From an uncultured Bacteroidales bacterium (GTDB lineage: Bacteria > Bacteroidota > Bacteroidia > Bacteroidales > UBA932), in contig CAKUXR010000020.1 in NCBI GenBank assembly GCA_934700615.1, positions 1 to 62,772 of the forward strand: a DNA stretch of 62,772 nucleotides, in the 5' to 3' direction. How positions within the stretch are numbered: position 1 is the first letter of the stretch; each line of letters opens with the position of its first letter. Below are positions 33,643 through 43,623 of the stretch, in pieces. The notes beneath the pieces were generated by a model. The model searched no databases. It was not told the DNA's origin and was given only the letters and a program-made list of their open reading frames with translations. Both the position numbers and the translations under genes were made by a program.

Positions 33643-34773
33643 TTAGATTTCGGCTTCAAGTATCTTCTTGTAGCAATTGAGTTGGCGGGTTATCATTACA
33701 TCTGAGGTGAATAGCGAATTGAAGCGTGCCAATGCTCCGTCGCTGTATTTCCTGTAGGCCTCCTGAGATGAGGTAATCTCGCGGAAGGCATTGGCAAGTG
33801 CCTCAGGGTCACGTGGTTCGACATTGATACCGGACACTCCGTCTTCATTGACCCAGGACACTCCCGAGCCCGGTATTTTGGTCGCGACTACAGGCCGGCC
33901 GAGGGACATCGCTTCTATCTGGACGATTCCGAAGGCTTCTGTCTTCATGATGCTGCTGAGGCAGAAGATGTCGCAGGCGGTGTAGTATGCCGAGACTTTG
34001 TCGTCAGGGACGCGTCCGAGGAGCCTTACTTTGGACGCAAGTCCACCGGCATCTATCGCGGCCTGGAGTTCGTCTTTCATCGGACCTGAGCCTCCGATGA
34101 GTATCATCCAGCTGTCATCCAGATACTTGGCCGATTCTATGAGGCAGCCATAGCCTTTGTACGGAACGAGGCGCCCCATCGTGAAGACGATTTTCTTGCC
34201 TTCGTATGTCTTGCGGATTTCAGCGGCTCCGGCAGCGTCGGGCTGTACCGGTGCGATGCCTATCGGGATGCATTCTGTCTTTTCCTGCACTTTCCTGAGG
34301 TATGGCGATGCTGACAGGTATGCCGGTGTGGTTCCGATGATTTTGTCGGCGCGGCGGATCAGCCAGCTCTGGAGAGGTTTGTACATTGCCATCAGCAGAG
34401 GACTTTTCTGGATGTCGCTGTGCCAATGCAGGACCACCTTGCCTTTGTATCCTGAGAGGAAGAGGGACAGCGCTGCCATAGGGTCCGGATGGTGGACGTG
34501 GATGAGGTCGTATTTGTCTCGCCGTCTGCGGACTTCGCCTATCATTGATGGCGAAAGCATTGTCCCTGAGAACTTTGCCATTGTCGGGCAGATGGTCACG
34601 GATGCATTGGCATTGACCTTTACCTCTCCGGGAGGGACTCCGGCGGAGGCACAGAGCATGTCGCAGTGTACTCCCCTGGGCGAAAGGCCGGCGGTCAGGT
34701 CGTACATGACCTTCTCGACGCCTCCGAGCACGGGCCAGAATTTTCCTAACTGAAGTATATTTATATCAGCCAT
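33643..34773 (-). CDS. glycosyltransferase family 4
   Basis: 376 residues, GT-B fold. The N-terminal domain begins INILQLGKFWPVLGGVEKVM. The C-terminal donor domain has FTMGRLVPYKGYGCLIESAK and the EX7E motif EAFGIVQIEAMSLGRPVVAT. It transfers an unknown nucleotide sugar to the growing capsule repeat unit at the cytoplasmic face. Its start overlaps the end of the preceding gene by 8 nt, so the three GT4 genes 33.6-37.1 kb are tightly coupled. Confidence 0.9.
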   Translation of the reverse strand: MADINILQLGKFWPVLGGVEKVMYDLTAGLSPRGVHCDMLCASAGVPPGEVKVNANASVTICPTMAKFSGTMLSPSMIGEVRRRRDKYDLIHVHHPDPMAALSLFLSGYKGKVVLHWHSDIQKSPLLMAMYKPLQSWLIRRADKIIGTTPAYLSASPYLRKVQEKTECIPIGIAPVQPDAAGAAEIRKTYEGKKIVFTMGRLVPYKGYGCLIESAKYLDDSWMILIGGSGPMKDELQAAIDAGGLASKVRLLGRVPDDKVSAYYTACDIFCLSSIMKTEAFGIVQIEAMSLGRPVVATKIPGSGVSWVNEDGVSGINVEPRDPEALANAFREITSSQEAYRKYSDGALARFNSLFTSDVMITRQLNCYKKILEAEI

Positions 34774-35995
34774 TCAACAGTTCTTTGTATAGTTTTATGT
34801 AATCGGCATAGCGGTCGGCCTTTCTGAAGTTGGCCAGTCCGTATGCACGGCAGTTGTCTCGCCAGACGGAACGGTCCGTCGCGGCTATCTTTCTCGCTGC
34901 GGCCAGGGCCTGGGCGACGTCGCCACAGTCAGTCACCATACCGCATTGATCCGTAACGGACTCGGGGCTTCCTCCTGTCCTGTAGGTCACTACCGGGGTG
35001 CCGCAGGATATCGACTCGAGGTTCACGGTCGGGTAGTTGTCCTGATATGTGAGGTTCAGGAACGCGTCGGCTGCGCTGTACAGTTCGGCGAGTTCGTGGA
35101 CGTCGGATGTCCGCGGGATGCCGATTATGTTGGCCGGCATGCGGGTCATCTGATTCTTGTCCAGGCCTACCAGGACGATGACTTCCTGCGGGGTCAGCAT
35201 TGACGCCATGCTTATGAAGTCGTCGAGTCCTTTCGCGGTGCTCCAGATGCTTGCGGCTCCCATGTACATTTTCCGGTCGCCGATTCCGTAGCGCTCGCGG
35301 ACCGCGGTGCCGTCTGAAGGCTTGAAGACGTCCGTGTCTATACCATTATGTATGACTTTGTAGCGGAAATCTTTCAGGAAAGATTGCTGCATTTCGCCTT
35401 TAAGCCAGTCGGAGACGGTGACGATGGTCATTTTGTCGGACGGGATGGAGCAGAATGCGTTTTTCTTGTCTTGCCAGTTTTTGGCGGAGCGGTCTATGAG
35501 CCAGCTTCTCGGGAATTCTCGGGTCTGGGGGCATTGGCCGCAGCCGTATTTCCATTTGTCGCAATCTGCTTTCATGTAGTAATAGCAGTGCCCGGTAAAA
35601 AGCCAACAGTCATGGACTGTCCAGACGACAGGTTTTCCTGAACGGCTAAGCCAATCGAACAATATCTTGTAGTTCAGGAAATAGCCATGTATGTTATGTA
35701 TGTGTATTATGTCAGGATTTATCCTTTCAATATCCTTTATAAATTTCCTTGTAGCGGCGTCTGAAGCCAGGCCATGACGGTCAAACAACCTTGTAATCAT
35801 GCCATGGAAAGCGACACTCAGCGGATCTCCGACAAACACTCTCTTGGAAGTGCATGACATCTTTCCGTCGCGCCCTACACTATATGCAATATAACTTTCC
35901 CATCCGGCGGACATGGCAGCCTCACCTATTTCCCTTACAATTCTACCAGTCGATGTGCTCGTCCTAAGAACAGGATTAATTTGCAACAGTTTCAT
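34766..35995 (-). CDS. glycosyltransferase family 4
   Basis: 409 residues. The N-terminal domain has KPVVWTVHDCWLFTGHCYYY and a Cys-rich CDKWKYGCGQCPQ, a signature of a GT4 subgroup common in Bacteroidales capsule loci. The C-terminal domain has FLNLTYQDNYPTVNLESISC and GTPVVTYRTGGSPE. The sugar and linkage are not predictable. It overlaps both neighbouring GT4 genes. Confidence 0.9.
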   Translation of the reverse strand: MKLLQINPVLRTSTSTGRIVREIGEAAMSAGWESYIAYSVGRDGKMSCTSKRVFVGDPLSVAFHGMITRLFDRHGLASDAATRKFIKDIERINPDIIHIHNIHGYFLNYKILFDWLSRSGKPVVWTVHDCWLFTGHCYYYMKADCDKWKYGCGQCPQTREFPRSWLIDRSAKNWQDKKNAFCSIPSDKMTIVTVSDWLKGEMQQSFLKDFRYKVIHNGIDTDVFKPSDGTAVRERYGIGDRKMYMGAASIWSTAKGLDDFISMASMLTPQEVIVLVGLDKNQMTRMPANIIGIPRTSDVHELAELYSAADAFLNLTYQDNYPTVNLESISCGTPVVTYRTGGSPESVTDQCGMVTDCGDVAQALAAARKIAATDRSVWRDNCRAYGLANFRKADRYADYIKLYKELLNG

Positions 35996-37136
35996 CAGCA
36001 GTCGGTTTTAACTTTCTAAACAGGTCAATCCATTTTTCCATCACCTTTTCCTCAGAAAAAGTTTCGGAGATTTCCAGCGCGGATTCTGACATCTTCTTCC
36101 TGAGATTATCGTCCGACATCAATGTGGTCAGACGTTTCACAAATGTGTCGATGTCTCCGTCAGTGACTATGTATCCGTTGTTTCCATCCTTGATTATGTC
36201 GTATGGTCCGCATTTGAAGTCGAACGATACGGAAGGAAGTCCGCATGCCATTCCTTCTATCATCACCATAGGAAATCCCTCATAGTGTGATGTCATCACC
36301 AGAATCGAACTCTTTACATATTCAGAGCCGATGTCTTTCACAGGCTTGTGGATAGTGACGCTGTCCCTGATTTTCAGGAAATCGATCATATCCTCAAGCT
36401 GCTGTTTCCATTCGCCCTGACCGAAGATGTCCAGCTTCCAGTCTGAAAGTTCTGGATTCTTCTTGACTCTCTCCCAGATGGTCAAAAGTCTGTCAAAACT
36501 CTTCTGGTAGTCCAGACGTCCTACAGCTATCACTCTGTGCGGCGTGGAGTCCGTACTTCCGGACGACAGTTTCATGGCAGCGTTCGGAATCACTTCCATA
36601 TTCGGAAGACCGCCCCACAATGCCGCGTCCTCATTGGTCAGGACAATGAACTTGTCGAAACGTCTGACCATAGCAGGATCCCGTCTGGTTCGCCATAGGT
36701 CTGCAAGCCGCAGAAGTCCTTTTCTTCCGTAGAGGAGCCGGAAGAATCTGTTATAGTGAAGTTCGAGAACCTTGCGGCTCCCGTCCTTGATTTTCGGAAT
36801 AAAGGAAGACTCTGACGGATAGAGAGAGACCATTATATCAGTTTTATTCTTTTTCAAGAATTCCGCCAGAGCCTTCCTGTGAGCCCGTCTCTTATTGAAA
36901 TACCCCAAAAATTTCAGAAGCGGGCTTTTATGGTTGTCATCGGAATAATTGATTCCCAAGTCGGTGATTTCCACGCCTTCAGGAAACGGATAGAACGGTG
37001 GGCGTCCATGCTGGTCTGTCGTCACAATGGACACGTCCCATCCCATCTTATTCTTCAGATATGTCACTTTATTAAGAAGCACCCTTTCCATACCGCCGGG
37101 GTTGTAGATGGAGTGGATGCAATATGTCAGTTTCAT
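35976..37136 (-). CDS. glycosyltransferase family 4
   Basis: 386 residues. It begins KLTYCIHSIYNPGGMERVLL (the GG-x-E nucleotide-binding loop region). The C-terminal domain contains VIAVGRLDYQKSFDRLLTIW and the EX7E segment SHYEGFPMVMIEGMACGLPS. The C-terminus overlaps the next gene by 20 nt. It resembles enzymes annotated as GalNAc or Gal transferases, but specificity is a guess. Confidence 0.9.
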   Translation of the reverse strand: MKLTYCIHSIYNPGGMERVLLNKVTYLKNKMGWDVSIVTTDQHGRPPFYPFPEGVEITDLGINYSDDNHKSPLLKFLGYFNKRRAHRKALAEFLKKNKTDIMVSLYPSESSFIPKIKDGSRKVLELHYNRFFRLLYGRKGLLRLADLWRTRRDPAMVRRFDKFIVLTNEDAALWGGLPNMEVIPNAAMKLSSGSTDSTPHRVIAVGRLDYQKSFDRLLTIWERVKKNPELSDWKLDIFGQGEWKQQLEDMIDFLKIRDSVTIHKPVKDIGSEYVKSSILVMTSHYEGFPMVMIEGMACGLPSVSFDFKCGPYDIIKDGNNGYIVTDGDIDTFVKRLTTLMSDDNLRKKMSESALEISETFSEEKVMEKWIDLFRKLKPTADETVAN

Positions 37137-37170
37137 TGAGGTTCAGTTTTTAATATGTGGTTGTTAGTTT

Positions 37171-38154
37171 TCACTTGTAAATCACGCCGTATATAAAGCG
37201 CTGGAAAACATTGAAATATACCCAAATTGCAGGATAGATGCCCCAGGCTGCAAATTGCTGCAGGAGCTTTATTCTGAACGACAGGCGCTTGTTGTTCCAG
37301 ATGTATCTGTCTGCTTCAGGATACCATTCGTGCCAGCGACGGTAGTCTTTTTTGCTTCCGGTCAGAAGGAACGGCAGTTTGACATTGAGCTTGAACAATG
37401 CGATTCCTTCAGTCAGGCCTTTTCCGAACACGCTTTTCAGGTATGCTATGGTTTCGTCAGTATTGAATTTCAGGTCGGCCAGGGCTCGGTCTGAAAGCGA
37501 TCCGCTGGACATGGCCACGTCGCTTTTCACATAATGATAGAATGCTTCGTGGACATATGCTCCGCGTACCGCCCTGGACATCAGGCGTATCATGGTCATG
37601 TCTTCGCCCATGCTGTGGCCTTCCGGGAAGCGGATTCCGTTGTCGGTATAGAGTTTCTTCCTGACGATTTTGTTCCAGACATTGTACTTCATCGTGCCGT
37701 CCAGCATTGACCTTACCGCCGCGAACTGCGTGCTACGCATCGGCTGCGACATGTACCTTTCGTTGTGAGGGAATGTCAGATACCAGTCGCACCACACGAT
37801 GTCGGCGCCTCGGGTCAATGTCGCCATGTACATTTTCCTCAGCATATCGGCTTCGACGTAATCGTCGCTGTCACAGTGATATATGTATTCACCTTCGGCT
37901 GCGTCCATTCCGGTATTTCTTGCTGCAGGAAGGCCTTTGTTCACGGGGTGCGTCAGCAATTTCACCTGATCTTTGCGCTCAGGATGCCTGGCAATGACAG
38001 TCTTGAGGATGTCAATGCTATTGTCGGTCGCCGCATCGTCCACGAAAATGAATTCGATTCCCGACTTCATAGTCTGGGACAGCAGCGATTCCGCACAACG
38101 TTCTATGTACTTCCCGACATTATAAATCGGAACTATGACTGAAACATTTATCAT
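37171..38154 (-). CDS. glycosyltransferase family 2
   Basis: About 327 residues from the ATG at 38154 (MINVSVIVPIYNVGKYIERC). GT-A fold with the DDAATDNS loop, ARNTGMDAAEGEYIYHCDSD for the metal-binding DxD, and a C-terminal hydrophobic stretch (FAAWGIYPAIWVYFNVFQRF). It still carries CATTGAC/GTCAATG heptamers, marking it as the last gene on this side before the heptamer-free core of the locus. Confidence 0.9.
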   Translation of the reverse strand: MINVSVIVPIYNVGKYIERCAESLLSQTMKSGIEFIFVDDAATDNSIDILKTVIARHPERKDQVKLLTHPVNKGLPAARNTGMDAAEGEYIYHCDSDDYVEADMLRKMYMATLTRGADIVWCDWYLTFPHNERYMSQPMRSTQFAAVRSMLDGTMKYNVWNKIVRKKLYTDNGIRFPEGHSMGEDMTMIRLMSRAVRGAYVHEAFYHYVKSDVAMSSGSLSDRALADLKFNTDETIAYLKSVFGKGLTEGIALFKLNVKLPFLLTGSKKDYRRWHEWYPEADRYIWNNKRLSFRIKLLQQFAAWGIYPAIWVYFNVFQRFIYGVIYK

Positions 38155-38254
38155 AAAAAAACTTTTTCCTTTCAAATTCTATTGGTGCCTGCCAGTCTGG
38201 AGACTATATATTTTACGACTGACGCCAATATCAAGGTCAACGCAACAACTGCGA

Positions 38255-39175
38255 TTACGAACATCCAATCCTCTGTAATGTTGAAATCCTTCCCCCCCCC
38301 ATACACATTTTCATTGCGACTCCATGACAGAGATATATCTCGTAGGAGATGGCGCTCAGAAAACTAAAGACTCCTATCTTGCCAATCAGTTCGACTTCAA
38401 TGCTTGTCATCACAAACACCAAAGCAATTGTCAAAGCCATAAACGCAACAATTGACGAAACAATTGTTTGCATAATAAAACAAGTACAGGTAATTCCCAT
38501 CATCAACGGAATCAACCAAATTCTTGCTCTATATCTATTAAGTAGGGTTACAAGTTCATTTTCCTTGTCAGCATAGAACATCCCCAATGGGAACATGATT
38601 ACTGATACATACCAACATCTTTCAAAGCCTATTGAATAAACTATAATGATATACACCAAAGTATATAGGAACATGTTCACCACATGACATCTAGCGGATG
38701 TTTTATTAATAAAATAGAAGCCCAGATACATCAATGCCAATGCTACAATAAACCAAGCATTGGGTAGCAAAGTGATGCCACGCGACCAATCTCCGACAAG
38801 AGTCTTTGCATCAGGCATATCAACATTCAAATAGACCAGAAATATTATTAATGCAATAGCATATGGTAAAATAACAGATTTCCATAGTCTATGGTTCAGA
38901 AAGTTCGACAGATAAGTCTTTCCTTTCAATGTTATGGAGCGTCCAAGGCCATAACCTGACATGAAGAAAAACACAGACACAATGATTGCACCCCATCGAC
39001 GGAATTCTGAAAAGCTGGAAATATCACACGTCGTAGAAAAGTGATGAAATACAATCAAGATGGTGAGGACACCTTTAACTGCATTTGACTTATCTTTACT
39101 TAATATGGTTATAGGACTCTTTCTTGTCAGCGATATAACATATAGTATCGCTAAGCATATTGTAAACGATATCAT
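38255..39175 (-). CDS. acyltransferase family 3 membrane protein, C-terminus out of frame at a G run
   Basis: 306 residues as read, starting MISFTICLAILYVISLTRKS. It has the acyltransferase_3 entry motif SNAVKGVLTILIVFHHFSTT (catalytic His) and about eight to nine membrane helices. Such enzymes put O-acetyl or similar groups on surface glycans. At 38292-38300 a run of nine G (minus strand) is followed by 14 aberrant residues and a stop. With ten G the frame would continue KDFNITEDWMFVIAVVALTL and ILASVVKYIVSRL to a stop at 38172, giving about 335 residues with a final transmembrane helix, the family's usual ending. The gene is therefore probably in an altered phase in this sequence. Confidence 0.82.
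   Translation of the reverse strand: MISFTICLAILYVISLTRKSPITILSKDKSNAVKGVLTILIVFHHFSTTCDISSFSEFRRWGAIIVSVFFFMSGYGLGRSITLKGKTYLSNFLNHRLWKSVILPYAIALIIFLVYLNVDMPDAKTLVGDWSRGITLLPNAWFIVALALMYLGFYFINKTSARCHVVNMFLYTLVYIIIVYSIGFERCWYVSVIMFPLGMFYADKENELVTLLNRYRARIWLIPLMMGITCTCFIMQTIVSSIVAFMALTIALVFVMTSIEVELIGKIGVFSFLSAISYEIYLCHGVAMKMCMGGGRISTLQRIGCS
38292..38300. repeat. nine-base C/G run controlling the acyltransferase frame
   Basis: Nine C on the top strand. One additional base restores the C-terminal helix of the acyltransferase (alternative end at 38172). See the acyltransferase entry. Confidence 0.85.
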
Positions 39176-39225
39176 GTAAATATAAATATTGTCGTGGTCA
39201 AGAGGCGATTAGGGGAACAACACTT

Positions 39226-40587
39226 TTAATCAGAGATTGAGTTATTTTCCATTTCACTGACTTGTTTGGCTACACTGGCATTGTTCTCTATTACTGGGAG
39301 TTTTTCGGGCTCAGTTTTATAGGGCAGACAAAGGAACAGGGCAAAAACCAGAAAGATGTCTGTGGATACTTTGCACCAAATGGAAAAATTCAGTAAAAGG
39401 AGCATCAAAAACAGTGAGCCAGCTTCCGGCATACGTTTCCTGCAGGTCAAAGCTACCTTAATGATGTAAGCCATGAAGGTTATCAGGCCGAAAATGCCGA
39501 AATAAAATATAAATCTGAGGTAGCCAATATCGGTATCTTGGTAAAAGCCATGCCATCGCACACCAGTATAATAGGGATCCAAGTAATATGGATTATCAAA
39601 ATACGCATTTCCAATCAACCACGTCTTGAGTTCTTTTGGAAATACAATCATGCTCTTCAATACATCATTAGAACGGACCTCCCAAGTCCCCTTCTCAGCT
39701 AAACTAAAGAAGCCTTCAAATGCAAATCTCAGATTATGTTGAAATGTTGGACTAATTTTGTAAAAAAGGACTGACATACCGATAGTAACCAAAAGAATTC
39801 CTCCAGCCCAACTCCATAGAGACTTGTATTCGCGTATTGAACTGAGCGAAAACGGACGCGTCAATATAAGTAAGTAAACAACTGACAATGCTATACCGAT
39901 AGTGGTCGTCCTGGCGATCATATTTCCTACGACTGCTATAAACATGAAGGCTGAAAGATACCACAATATGAGCCATCTCCTGTTAATATCAGTTATTCTC
40001 GTATCAGATGAAATACCAACAAGCCTATAGATACACATTAGCAATATGGAACAAAACCTAGTACCAGCGACATCCAAGCTACAACCTATCCCATAAAGGC
40101 GATCATCCATCTTTCCCATAAATCCCTGACCAGCAAGGAACGAATCGATGAAATGCTTGACTGTTGGAAAATTATCTATCAATAATGCCAATGAACATTG
40201 TACTACACAGAGGACTATCAAATAATCACATACCAAAGACACCTCAACTCTACCATGAATATTCCGTATCAATGATACTATTACGTTTGCAGCACTTAAC
40301 CAGACCAACATAGAAACGACATAGGTCGCATAAGTATAGTCTGAAGTTCCGTTATAAGTCACCGCCGTGAAACCGATAAGAGAGACTATAACCGCAAGTA
40401 CTACAATTGACATAAAATCCTTATCCAGATTCACATTCCTTTTTTTTGCATATTGAATTATAAGGACAATCAATCCGATACCCGCCATCGCCATCTTGGT
40501 ATTAATTCCCGGCATGAACGTAAATTCAAAAGGGAAGAAATAGAAAGATAGCACCACCAATGCCATCGTATATAATATATATTGCAT
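39226..40587 (-). CDS. Wzy-like polysaccharide polymerase
   Basis: 453 residues with about 11-12 hydrophobic helices and a long extracytoplasmic loop near residues 290-365 (WEVRSNDVLKSMIVFPKELK, YYTGVRWHGFYQDTDIGYLR), the arrangement of O-antigen/capsule polymerases. The loop with Arg and DTDIGYLR-type residues before a helix is seen in Wzy proteins. It would join repeat units in the periplasm. It is AT-rich and free of the CATTGAC heptamer, as expected for the serotype-specific core. Confidence 0.82.
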   Translation of the reverse strand: MQYILYTMALVVLSFYFFPFEFTFMPGINTKMAMAGIGLIVLIIQYAKKRNVNLDKDFMSIVVLAVIVSLIGFTAVTYNGTSDYTYATYVVSMLVWLSAANVIVSLIRNIHGRVEVSLVCDYLIVLCVVQCSLALLIDNFPTVKHFIDSFLAGQGFMGKMDDRLYGIGCSLDVAGTRFCSILLMCIYRLVGISSDTRITDINRRWLILWYLSAFMFIAVVGNMIARTTTIGIALSVVYLLILTRPFSLSSIREYKSLWSWAGGILLVTIGMSVLFYKISPTFQHNLRFAFEGFFSLAEKGTWEVRSNDVLKSMIVFPKELKTWLIGNAYFDNPYYLDPYYTGVRWHGFYQDTDIGYLRFIFYFGIFGLITFMAYIIKVALTCRKRMPEAGSLFLMLLLLNFSIWCKVSTDIFLVFALFLCLPYKTEPEKLPVIENNASVAKQVSEMENNSISD

Positions 40588-40600
40588 TCGTTTATGTCAT

Positions 40601-41539
40601 TTAAACAATCCTCCTTCCGAAGACGAAATACCTCAACAGAATCTTGACTCTTTTCCACAAAGGAAGAAGATCATAATCATTGATTTTTCTATAGAAGAAG
40701 TCAAAGTAGAATTTCTCGTCGAAAAAAGGAGACTTCCTGTAATATTCCCACCAAACATCAAAGTTTATACTGTAACTATTCCATGGTTTGTGACCATTAA
40801 AATGAAGAGTTCCAAACTGCTTGGCTTCTGAGATTTCCTCTTCCTTGACATATCCGGACTTTACAAGCTCATCTCCGCTATTCAGATAGTAAAAGGTGTA
40901 GTCAGTCATGTTATATTTTGCAGGGAGCACCTTTAGATTCTGCCCACATACAACATTGAGAATATCCTGATCTTGAAATTTATATTGTTTCTTCGCCTCT
41001 TCTCTGAATCTATATAACAAACCATCTTCCTTCAATTTCTTGGAATTAAGAACAATAAATCCTGCTTGAATATACTCTCCTTGAACAAGCCCGTCAATCT
41101 TGTTGATATGTGCTATCCCATCCTTTCCAAGATTCATTCCGACATCATAAGTTGCCGCGATGTAAACATCCGACATATCGGTATTATAAAGAAGACTCAA
41201 ATCACTTCTAAAGATAACATCAACGTCAGAATATATAATCTTATCATACTCTGGTATAATCTCTGGTATAAGTAAGCGATAATATGTCGGTATAGTTACA
41301 CCTCTTATTTCAAACGCATTATCAAACTCGTTTCCTATCGGCCGAAATGAAAGATTGCAATTCTTGTAATACTCAGGCAATTTCGCCAATTCGGTATTAC
41401 TCATAGGCTGATTGGCCGGATGTAATATAAAGATGTCATAGAATGTATCGTCATCTGCATTCATCAATAAAGACGAAATACAAACACATGCAGGCATAAC
41501 TAAATTCCTGTCAAAAGAAAAAGCGATAGGTATTGTCAT
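40601..41539 (-). CDS. glycosyltransferase family 8
   Basis: 312 residues. It starts TIPIAFSFDRNLVMPACVCI, then DKIIYSDVDVIFRSDLSLLY with the DxD metal site, and QDILNVVCGQNLKVLPAKYN, then LHFNGHKPWN with the GT8 C-terminal HxxGxxKPW. Retaining enzyme of the LgtC/WaaJ type, usually galactosyl- or glucosyl-transfer. Its start overlaps the preceding GT2 stop by 4 nt. Confidence 0.92.
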   Translation of the reverse strand: MTIPIAFSFDRNLVMPACVCISSLLMNADDDTFYDIFILHPANQPMSNTELAKLPEYYKNCNLSFRPIGNEFDNAFEIRGVTIPTYYRLLIPEIIPEYDKIIYSDVDVIFRSDLSLLYNTDMSDVYIAATYDVGMNLGKDGIAHINKIDGLVQGEYIQAGFIVLNSKKLKEDGLLYRFREEAKKQYKFQDQDILNVVCGQNLKVLPAKYNMTDYTFYYLNSGDELVKSGYVKEEEISEAKQFGTLHFNGHKPWNSYSINFDVWWEYYRKSPFFDEKFYFDFFYRKINDYDLLPLWKRVKILLRYFVFGRRIV

Positions 41540-42486
41540 ATTATCAATGGTAAATTTCTGTATTCTTCACTTTTGAGGAATTTACGCCCCTCCTTTATAG
41601 CATCAAGTTTTATCTTGAATATATCAAACCTGCCCTTTATGAGTGATATCACTAAGGCAAACGTAAATGCATATCCGATGCATAGAATATCTAGAAGTCT
41701 CATCATAACTGATTTTTCTGGAAGGTATATGAATCTATGCCAGAAAATGGTCTTATAGACAAAATCTGCATAAATGAGGGACCGTTCTTTCTCCTTAGAA
41801 GTATTATGTCCTGCATCCAAATGTAAGATTCCTGTATTATAGGCCGTAAGTTCCTTAAGGCCAAGCTTATACATCTTATAATACGTAACCTGATCATCCC
41901 CTATCGAATATCCCTGCATGTCCATCCACAATTCTTCCTCAAAATGTATAGACAAAAAATCGGTTTTTCGACACAGGAAACAAGCTCCGGCATTAGTCTG
42001 TGACCAGTATGCATCTTTAACAGGATGAGCGTTATACGAATACCCTGCAGTCCGCATTACCTTGTATCCCCACTGACTGTCTTTATATCTGGCTCTCATT
42101 CTTCCTGAAGCCGCCATCATAAACCTTTGCTTGAATGGACGCTCAGAATTAGGATAAATATCAGGAGAAACAACGTCCGCACCATATTTCACCAGAAGAC
42201 CAAACATCTTTTCTGTAATATCGGATGGAAGATACAAATCATCGTCAAGGAATAATATATACTCTGTCTTAACATCATCGTAACGCAAAGCTCTCTGCGC
42301 TACCATACCCTTTTTGACGTAAATATACCTCTCCGTCCCCACCGTTTCCGACGGAATCCGATATCCTTCAGCTATATAGACCAATATTTCTTCTGGAGGA
42401 AGAGTTTGGCTGACAAGCGAATCAAGTAACTTCTGATATTTAGATCCGGCATTGCCAAGAGTTCGGATTACTGCAGTGTATTGCAT
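41536..42486 (-). CDS. glycosyltransferase family 2
   Basis: 316 residues. It begins MQYTAVIRTLGNAGSKYQKL and has TEYILFLDDDLYLPSDITEK (metal-binding DDD) and later GACFLCRKTDFLSIHFEEEL, SIGDDQVTYYKMYK. A C-terminal hydrophobic segment (ILCIGYAFTFALVISLI) may anchor it to the membrane. The sequence diverges from the other GT2s here. Confidence 0.87.
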   Translation of the reverse strand: MQYTAVIRTLGNAGSKYQKLLDSLVSQTLPPEEILVYIAEGYRIPSETVGTERYIYVKKGMVAQRALRYDDVKTEYILFLDDDLYLPSDITEKMFGLLVKYGADVVSPDIYPNSERPFKQRFMMAASGRMRARYKDSQWGYKVMRTAGYSYNAHPVKDAYWSQTNAGACFLCRKTDFLSIHFEEELWMDMQGYSIGDDQVTYYKMYKLGLKELTAYNTGILHLDAGHNTSKEKERSLIYADFVYKTIFWHRFIYLPEKSVMMRLLDILCIGYAFTFALVISLIKGRFDIFKIKLDAIKEGRKFLKSEEYRNLPLII

Positions 42487-42489
42487 AAT

Positions 42490-43506
42490 TTAGGATATCA
42501 ATTTATGTACAACTTTACTCGCCTTATTTTTAAACCTTACTAAAGTAGCGGTGATTGCCGGAGGAAAATGACAAACAAAATAAGACTTGTTAAAAATATG
42601 ATATCTATATATTCTTTGCCTGGTTCTTGAACATAGAGCCTCCAAATCAAATTTATCGATAATAGATTCCCTTACTTCATAATATGGACTGGACGATAAC
42701 GTATCTAACGACCAGTAGTACATCATAACACTGTTCAACTGATATATTCTTCTGACATCAATGCTATCCGTTTTCATCGAACATTCAGCAAAGGTATCAC
42801 ATAAACAAAACGAATACTTGATATTGTCAGTATTAACGCTTGATGTCAAGGAGTTTCCGCGCTTTCTGTAGGCATAAAACTTTAATGGCACATATACGGA
42901 TTTCAGCGGTTTTATAAATAACCTGATATTAAAATCAATATCCTCTTGGAGCCGCTGCTTTTCATTAAATCTCAGTTCAGAAATAGCCTCACGTTTGTAC
43001 AAATATAACCAAACAAAGTTTTCGCCATGGATACCATCCCGTATAAACACATCGTTAGTTACAATTTTGTTTGCAATCTTCCTACGGCAATCAAGGATTT
43101 GCCTCTGAGTAGCCATTCGTCCAGAATCATCAAACTCATCGAAATCGCCACGAACCACATCAGCATCAGTCTGTTTAGCCACTGACAAAAGCTTATCCAA
43201 AGACGAATTGTCAGTCCAAAAATCATCTGAGTCAACAAATATTACATATTGACCATTAGCCCTATCCAATCCGTAATTTCTTGCTGATGACAGACCACCA
43301 TTATCTTTGTCATATAGGTGGACTCTAGTATCCATAGCTAAATACTTTTCACATATTTCTCTTGAAGAATCAGTACTACCATCATTAACTAACATGATCT
43401 CGATATTCCGATATGTCTGTTGAATTATACTGGTAAGACATTCATCTAAATATTTTTCCACGTTATAGACAGGGACTATCACTGATATAAGGTCTGATTC
43501 TTTCAT
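42490..43506 (-). CDS. glycosyltransferase family 2
   Basis: 338 residues. SVIVPVYNVEKYLDECLTSI, VNDGSTDSSREICEKY, SSARNYGLDRANGQYVIFVD and SDDFW give a complete GT-A nucleotide-binding site. Acceptor-side helices follow. It is in the AT-rich core. A 117-bp gap separates it from the preceding GT2; I see no promoter there. Confidence 0.9.
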   Translation of the reverse strand: MKESDLISVIVPVYNVEKYLDECLTSIIQQTYRNIEIMLVNDGSTDSSREICEKYLAMDTRVHLYDKDNGGLSSARNYGLDRANGQYVIFVDSDDFWTDNSSLDKLLSVAKQTDADVVRGDFDEFDDSGRMATQRQILDCRRKIANKIVTNDVFIRDGIHGENFVWLYLYKREAISELRFNEKQRLQEDIDFNIRLFIKPLKSVYVPLKFYAYRKRGNSLTSSVNTDNIKYSFCLCDTFAECSMKTDSIDVRRIYQLNSVMMYYWSLDTLSSSPYYEVRESIIDKFDLEALCSRTRQRIYRYHIFNKSYFVCHFPPAITATLVRFKNKASKVVHKLIS

Positions 43507-43623
43507 AAATTCATTAGCTATTAAAAAATGGTTGACAGCAAATCATTTAAAGAGTACCATATTATCAATTTAAATGTCATAAAACATCTAAATTCGTCTC
43601 AACCACCTCATTAAACATAAGAG

